Assembly: GCA_023266155.1 (NCBI GenBank)
Contig: JAHFRS010000030.1
Span: 1 to 5,870, forward strand
Length of the DNA stretch: 5,870 nt
DNA from: an archaeon
GTDB lineage: Archaea > Nanobdellota > Nanobdellia > Woesearchaeales > GW2011-AR9
Direction: 5' to 3'
Shown here: positions 1 through 3,600 of the stretch, in pieces
Layout of the letters: every line of letters starts with the position of its first letter
Position numbering within the stretch: position 1 is the stretch's first letter
Translations under genes and position numbers: made by a program
The notes under the pieces: generated by a model
What the model was told of the DNA's origin: nothing
Databases searched by the model: none
The model's input: only the letters and a program-made list of their open reading frames with translations

Positions 1-1
1 G

Positions 2-451
2 GCAGCTATTTTATACTATCTCTGGCGAAGAACTGCCCCAGAACTTCCTCCATTAGAACTTCCTTCAGCTAAACTTCCCTGGTATTCTCCGTTATTCAGC
101 AATCCTTTTTCCCGAAAAAAAATTCAGCATCTCGCCATTGAACACCAACATACACGCCAGCACCATCATCAGCAAGAATTTTTGCTTGAGCACGGCCTGA
201 AACCGAAAGAAAAATGGCAATTTCCTGAACTGGAAAGGCTGCATCATCTTATCAACCAGCACCAGCAGAATAAGTTGTGGCAGGAACTTTCATCCGGGGA
301 GCGCAATGCCTTTGAACGGCTGGAAGAGATCGTGACGGGTATCAAGAAACCTCAACGTTCGCAAAAATTACCCAGAAGAGTAGACCGATTTACTTCACGG
401 CAGAAACAGGATATTTTTTCGATTCTGCGAAAAATCTCCAGACAAAAATAA
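2..451 (+). CDS. C-terminal part of an unrecognised membrane-anchored, His/Gln-rich protein (5' truncated)
   Basis: The frame is open from the left edge to the TAA at 449-451 and gives 149 visible residues. There is no ATG in it. A TTG at 182 could act as a start, but the frame before it reads as protein, so I treat the gene as cut by the window edge. The first visible residues (AAILYYLWRR) look like the end of a transmembrane helix followed by a positive stop-transfer. A Pro-rich linker follows at about visible residues 11-36 (TAPELPPLELP and so on). Next comes a His/Gln cluster at residues 41-58, with His at 43, 48, 50, 54, 55 and 56. The rest is highly charged and probably helical, with a very basic tail ending RKISRQK. 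This fits a single-pass membrane protein with a cytoplasmic helical tail, but I do not recognise the family and assign no function. It lies 69 bp upstream of the next gene, on the same strand. That gap holds a T-tract and a promoter, so the two genes are probably not strictly co-transcribed. Confidence 0.7.
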   Translation, partial: AAILYYLWRRTAPELPPLELPSAKLPWYSPLFSNPFSRKKIQHLAIEHQHTRQHHHQQEFLLEHGLKPKEKWQFPELERLHHLINQHQQNKLWQELSSGERNAFERLEEIVTGIKKPQRSQKLPRRVDRFTSRQKQDIFSILRKISRQK

Positions 452-454
452 CTC

Positions 455-460
455 TTTTTT
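455..460 (+). terminator. Possible archaeal T-tract terminator
   Basis: A run of six T sits four bases after the TAA of the upstream gene, inside a pyrimidine-rich stretch (CTCTTTTTTCTC, 452-463). Archaeal RNA polymerase can terminate at non-template-strand T-runs without a hairpin, and no hairpin is visible here. The position between a stop codon and a fresh promoter fits, but the tract is short. Confidence 0.35.
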
Positions 461-485
461 CTCACATCTTCATCTCGTCAGAACA

Positions 486-493
486 TTTATAAA
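486..493 (+). promoter_or_regulatory. Archaeal-type TATA box for the giant surface-protein gene
   Basis: TTTATAAA is a strong match to the archaeal TATA box. The preceding bases AGAACA (480-485) are purine-rich, as expected for a BRE. The box centre is about 31 bp before the ATG at 521. With the usual 25-28 bp spacing, transcription would start near A515-G517, leaving a leader of only about 4-6 nt. No Shine-Dalgarno sequence lies at a normal distance: the only purine run, AGG at 515-517, is too close to the ATG. A leaderless message is therefore likely. A bacterial reading (TAGTAT at 505-510 as a -10) lacks a matching -35 element. Confidence 0.65.
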
Positions 494-504
494 CGGAAAC
501 GTTT
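491..504. promoter_or_regulatory. Dyad AAACG-GAAA-CGTTT between TATA box and predicted start
   Basis: A perfect 5-bp inverted repeat with a four-base centre overlaps the last three bases of the TATA box and lies upstream of the predicted transcription start. A regulator bound here could block TBP/TFB or polymerase, so it is a candidate operator. Because it lies before the predicted start, it should not form an RNA hairpin in the mRNA. The arms are short and it could be chance. Confidence 0.3.
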
Positions 505-520
505 TAGTATTCATAGGCAT

Positions 521-613
521 ATGGTCGTCACAAAAAGAGGTCTCGCTGTCGTAGTTTTAGCTGTCTTGCTGCCATTACTCTTTCTCCTTTTCCTGCTGCC
601 GCAGTCACAAGCC
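521..613 (+). other. Sec-type signal peptide of the giant protein
   Basis: Residues 1-7 (MVVTKRG) carry a positive n-region (K5, R6). Residues 8-26 are an unbroken hydrophobic core rich in Leu and Val. The likely cleavage site is S-Q-A at 29-31, just before Q32. An alternative is a lipobox-like T-A-G-C ending at Cys36, which would make the protein an N-terminal lipoprotein. The ten residues between the core and C36 make that less likely. If no cleavage occurs, the helix would act as an N-terminal anchor. Confidence 0.8.
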
Positions 614-3600
614 CAGACGGCAGGCTGCTATGTTTATTCTCAAGCCAGTGAAGACCTCTATTGTATTCCTGGCGTCTCCAACAGCCAAGCACAGGAAGAT
701 TGTAATTCCCATCGTGATTGTAGTTTGTCTCAATACTTCCTTCCTGGTTCTGATTGCAGTTCTCTTCCTCAATGTGAAGAAGTTACCTGTTCCGTTGATT
801 GCCAGCAGCATGCGTTAGGCTTCTGTCAACGGCAGAATGGCGTGGCCGTTCCCAGTAATCAATATGATCATTATTGTGCGCCCGGTTGCTGTAAATTAGG
901 TACACAATTTTGTCAGTTCGGTCTGAATCGTTACCAGTGTGTTGACACGGCGGCCCGTTATGCGTTGCCTGCACCACCGAGCCCTCCCAATTCCCTTTTC
1001 GTTAATCCGCCTGGGATGACCTTAGCTGTCTGCAATCAACAGTATTGTCAGGTGCAGATTACCGCCGGAAGAATGTCTGGGTTTGTTCTCGATAGGGAGG
1101 CCCACCCCATCATCGGCGCAGAACTGGTACTGGAAGGCACCACCCAACCTTCCATAAGTTCCCTTGCCGACGGCAGCTATAATTTTCCAGGCCTTTCCCC
1201 TTCCACGTATCTGGTTACCGTGAGAAAAAATGGGTATCTCCCGCTCTCGCGCTCAGTTTCTGTGACGTCAGGACAAGCGCTAGAACAGAACTTTACGCTC
1301 GTTGCCACTGCTGGCTTGGCTGATATTTCTGGAATAATCACTCAACAGCAAACCGGTGATCCATTGAGCGGAGCTACTATCTCCTGGCGCGGCCTCACAA
1401 CCGGACAAGTCTTTAGTGATGCTACCGGCCATTACGAAATTCCCGATCTTTCCTCTGGGGAGTACACGTTAGCCGTCAGCAAGATTGGCTATGCTCTTCA
1501 GGAACAAACTCTGATGGTTGCCAATCAAAATCTTCTCAAGGATTTCTCTCTTTCGCCTGCCGCTCAGCAAAGTGTTACCGGCACGACTTGGGTAGATGCA
1601 GTTATAAGCAATGGCCTTGCCGATCCTACCGAAAAACAATATGGCGTCAAAATATATATCGATGGGCAATTTCGGGGGTATTCTCAATATCCCGATGGCA
1701 GGTTTGATATCAGTTTGCCGGCAGGAGAACATCGTTTTTCTGCGAGCTATCTGCAATACCAATTGGCGGAAAGAACATTTACCATCTCTGCCGGACAACC
1801 AACATCATTAGGTGATCTGCTGTTAACAACGTATGTCGGAGAATGCAGTGAAGGACAGCCTGGACAGACGAAAAACGTGCAACAATTTTCCCTGCAGCAC
1901 CTGCCCGGGGAAAAAGTGGTACGATTAGATTGGGTCAAACCATGCCCGGAAGTCATTGGCTATCATCTTACCAAGAATGGCGAGTTATGGAAACCATTTT
2001 CTCCCGCCGACAACAGTTTCACGGATCTGGACGTTGAATGGGGTGCGACCTATACCTATGGTATCAAAGCAGTCTATGGCGGCGGCCAAACCAGATATTC
2101 CGAAACAGAAAATCTACAGACGATCACGTTAGGAAACGCGGCGTGTGAAGGCCGTCATCATTCACACACAGGCTGGGAGAATTTCTGTCAAATTGGCGCT
2201 CTCGGCATCAGAAAAACTGTGTATACTTGCAACAATCAAAATCAATTAGTGTCTTCATTTAATTGTGCCGAACGTGATGGCTCCGGGGAAAGTTTTTTCT
2301 GTGCACAAACATCTGAAACGACTGCCGAATGCCAGAATGCCGGCACCTGTAATTTATATGCCGATCCGTTTGGCCTCTATTACACCAGAAACCTTTGTTA
2401 TGGTACAGCTCAGGCCGAAGAGGCAGAAAATTTTTGTTATTTTGATTCCACTCATTCGATTGTTAACCAGTGCCACAGCTGCGCCGACATCAATAGCTGT
2501 TTTGAGTATCGCAGCAAAGATGCCTGTACTGTCAATAACTGTCTGGGAACTCCCTGTCAGTGGATTGATGCTGCTGCCAATTCTGAACCGCTGATTGATT
2601 ATCATCAACTCCTTCCTGGGCTGGTCAGTTCAGAAACCGGCCAGGGCTATTGTGTCCAGCAGACGTATGAGAACGACGATAAATGTTCGTTATGCAGTCG
2701 CAATGCCAATTTGTTTGAAAATTATTATTGCACGGCTGACGTCTGTTCGGGGTTAGGCCGCTGTTTTGCTGATTCTCAATTATCTGCCTGTGATGCCTGC
2801 GGTGATACACCCAGTCGCGATTCCAATTGTTACAGTTACAATACGGAGCAGGAATGCGCCGGAGCCAGCAGCGTTTGGAAAAATGCCTTTGGCGAAATTG
2901 TTAAATCTGATGATCGTTGTTCCTGGGACCGCTGCGCTTGGCGGGGAATAGCCAATGGCTTCGGCAGTGGCAGCTGTGTGAAAGATGGTGATGCTGACAG
3001 TGAGGACGATTGTGCCAGTTTTAGTACTGGAACGGAACGCTTTAATTGCAAATTAGATGTCAGCCCGCCAAAAACCAGCATCGTCCCATCAGGAATTCAG
3101 GTAGTTTCGTTAGTCCATCCCAATATAACCTTTATCGGTGATGATTCCTTCCACTCTTCTCCCGCACAGAATAATGTTTTAGGCACGCTCAGTTATTGTG
3201 TCCTGAGTGCGAACCTCAACGCTCCTGCTTTTTGCCGCAGCGCTGATTTTGTGAATTCAGAAGTTTCATATCCTGGCCGCACCAAACAGGAATTAGTCAC
3301 AGTTAATCTTCTCTCTTCCTTTCAATTACAACAACAGATCAATGGGGAAACATATCGTCTAAAATATTATTCTAAAGATAAATATCATAATCAGGAAGAA
3401 ATAAAAGAATCTTTTGTCTTCATCGACAACGTTGCTCCACAATTTGACATTAATCAACATACCGCGACTTTAGGTGATCAAACTGATCTTACCGTCTACT
3501 TGGAAGGCTTGAATGAACCGATGGGCTGTACCTTTGCCCTGGCGGGAGTGCTTCCCCGCAGCGCCATCCAAGCGCAAACTCTCGATCGCCAGCAGCAACA

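Larger units (their letters stand above)
2144..3049 (+). other. 30-cysteine block (residues 542-843)
   Basis: Thirty cysteines occur in about 300 residues, between the FN3-like domain and the beta-module array. The first part (542-626, 8 Cys) resembles neither later half. The second part (639-843) contains a recognisable duplication. The composition is rich in Asn, Asp, Ser and Tyr and poor in long hydrophobic stretches. This suggests a disulfide-stapled extracellular region rather than zinc clusters, although the C-x-x-C pairs leave metal binding open. No named family is recognised. Confidence 0.75.

Noticed and set aside
182..451. Short independent gene starting at TTG 182
   Set aside because: The same frame is open from the left edge and upstream residues read as a membrane-helix end plus Pro-rich linker, so a 5'-truncated gene is the better reading. 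No ribosome binding site or TATA box was seen before 182.
505..510. Bacterial -10-like TAGTAT before the ATG
   Set aside because: There is no matching -35 about 17 bp upstream and no Shine-Dalgarno, whereas the TTTATAAA box has the right archaeal spacing.
1469..1798. Antisense open frame of 109 codons on the minus strand
   Set aside because: It is opposite the second and third carboxypeptidase-regulatory-like domains, which are well supported in the plus frame. It is a by-product of that coding sequence.
2265..2594. Plus-strand open frame of 109 codons in another frame
   Set aside because: It overlaps the 30-Cys block, whose frame continues unbroken on both sides with a clear Cys pattern. 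The alternative frame has no features of a protein.
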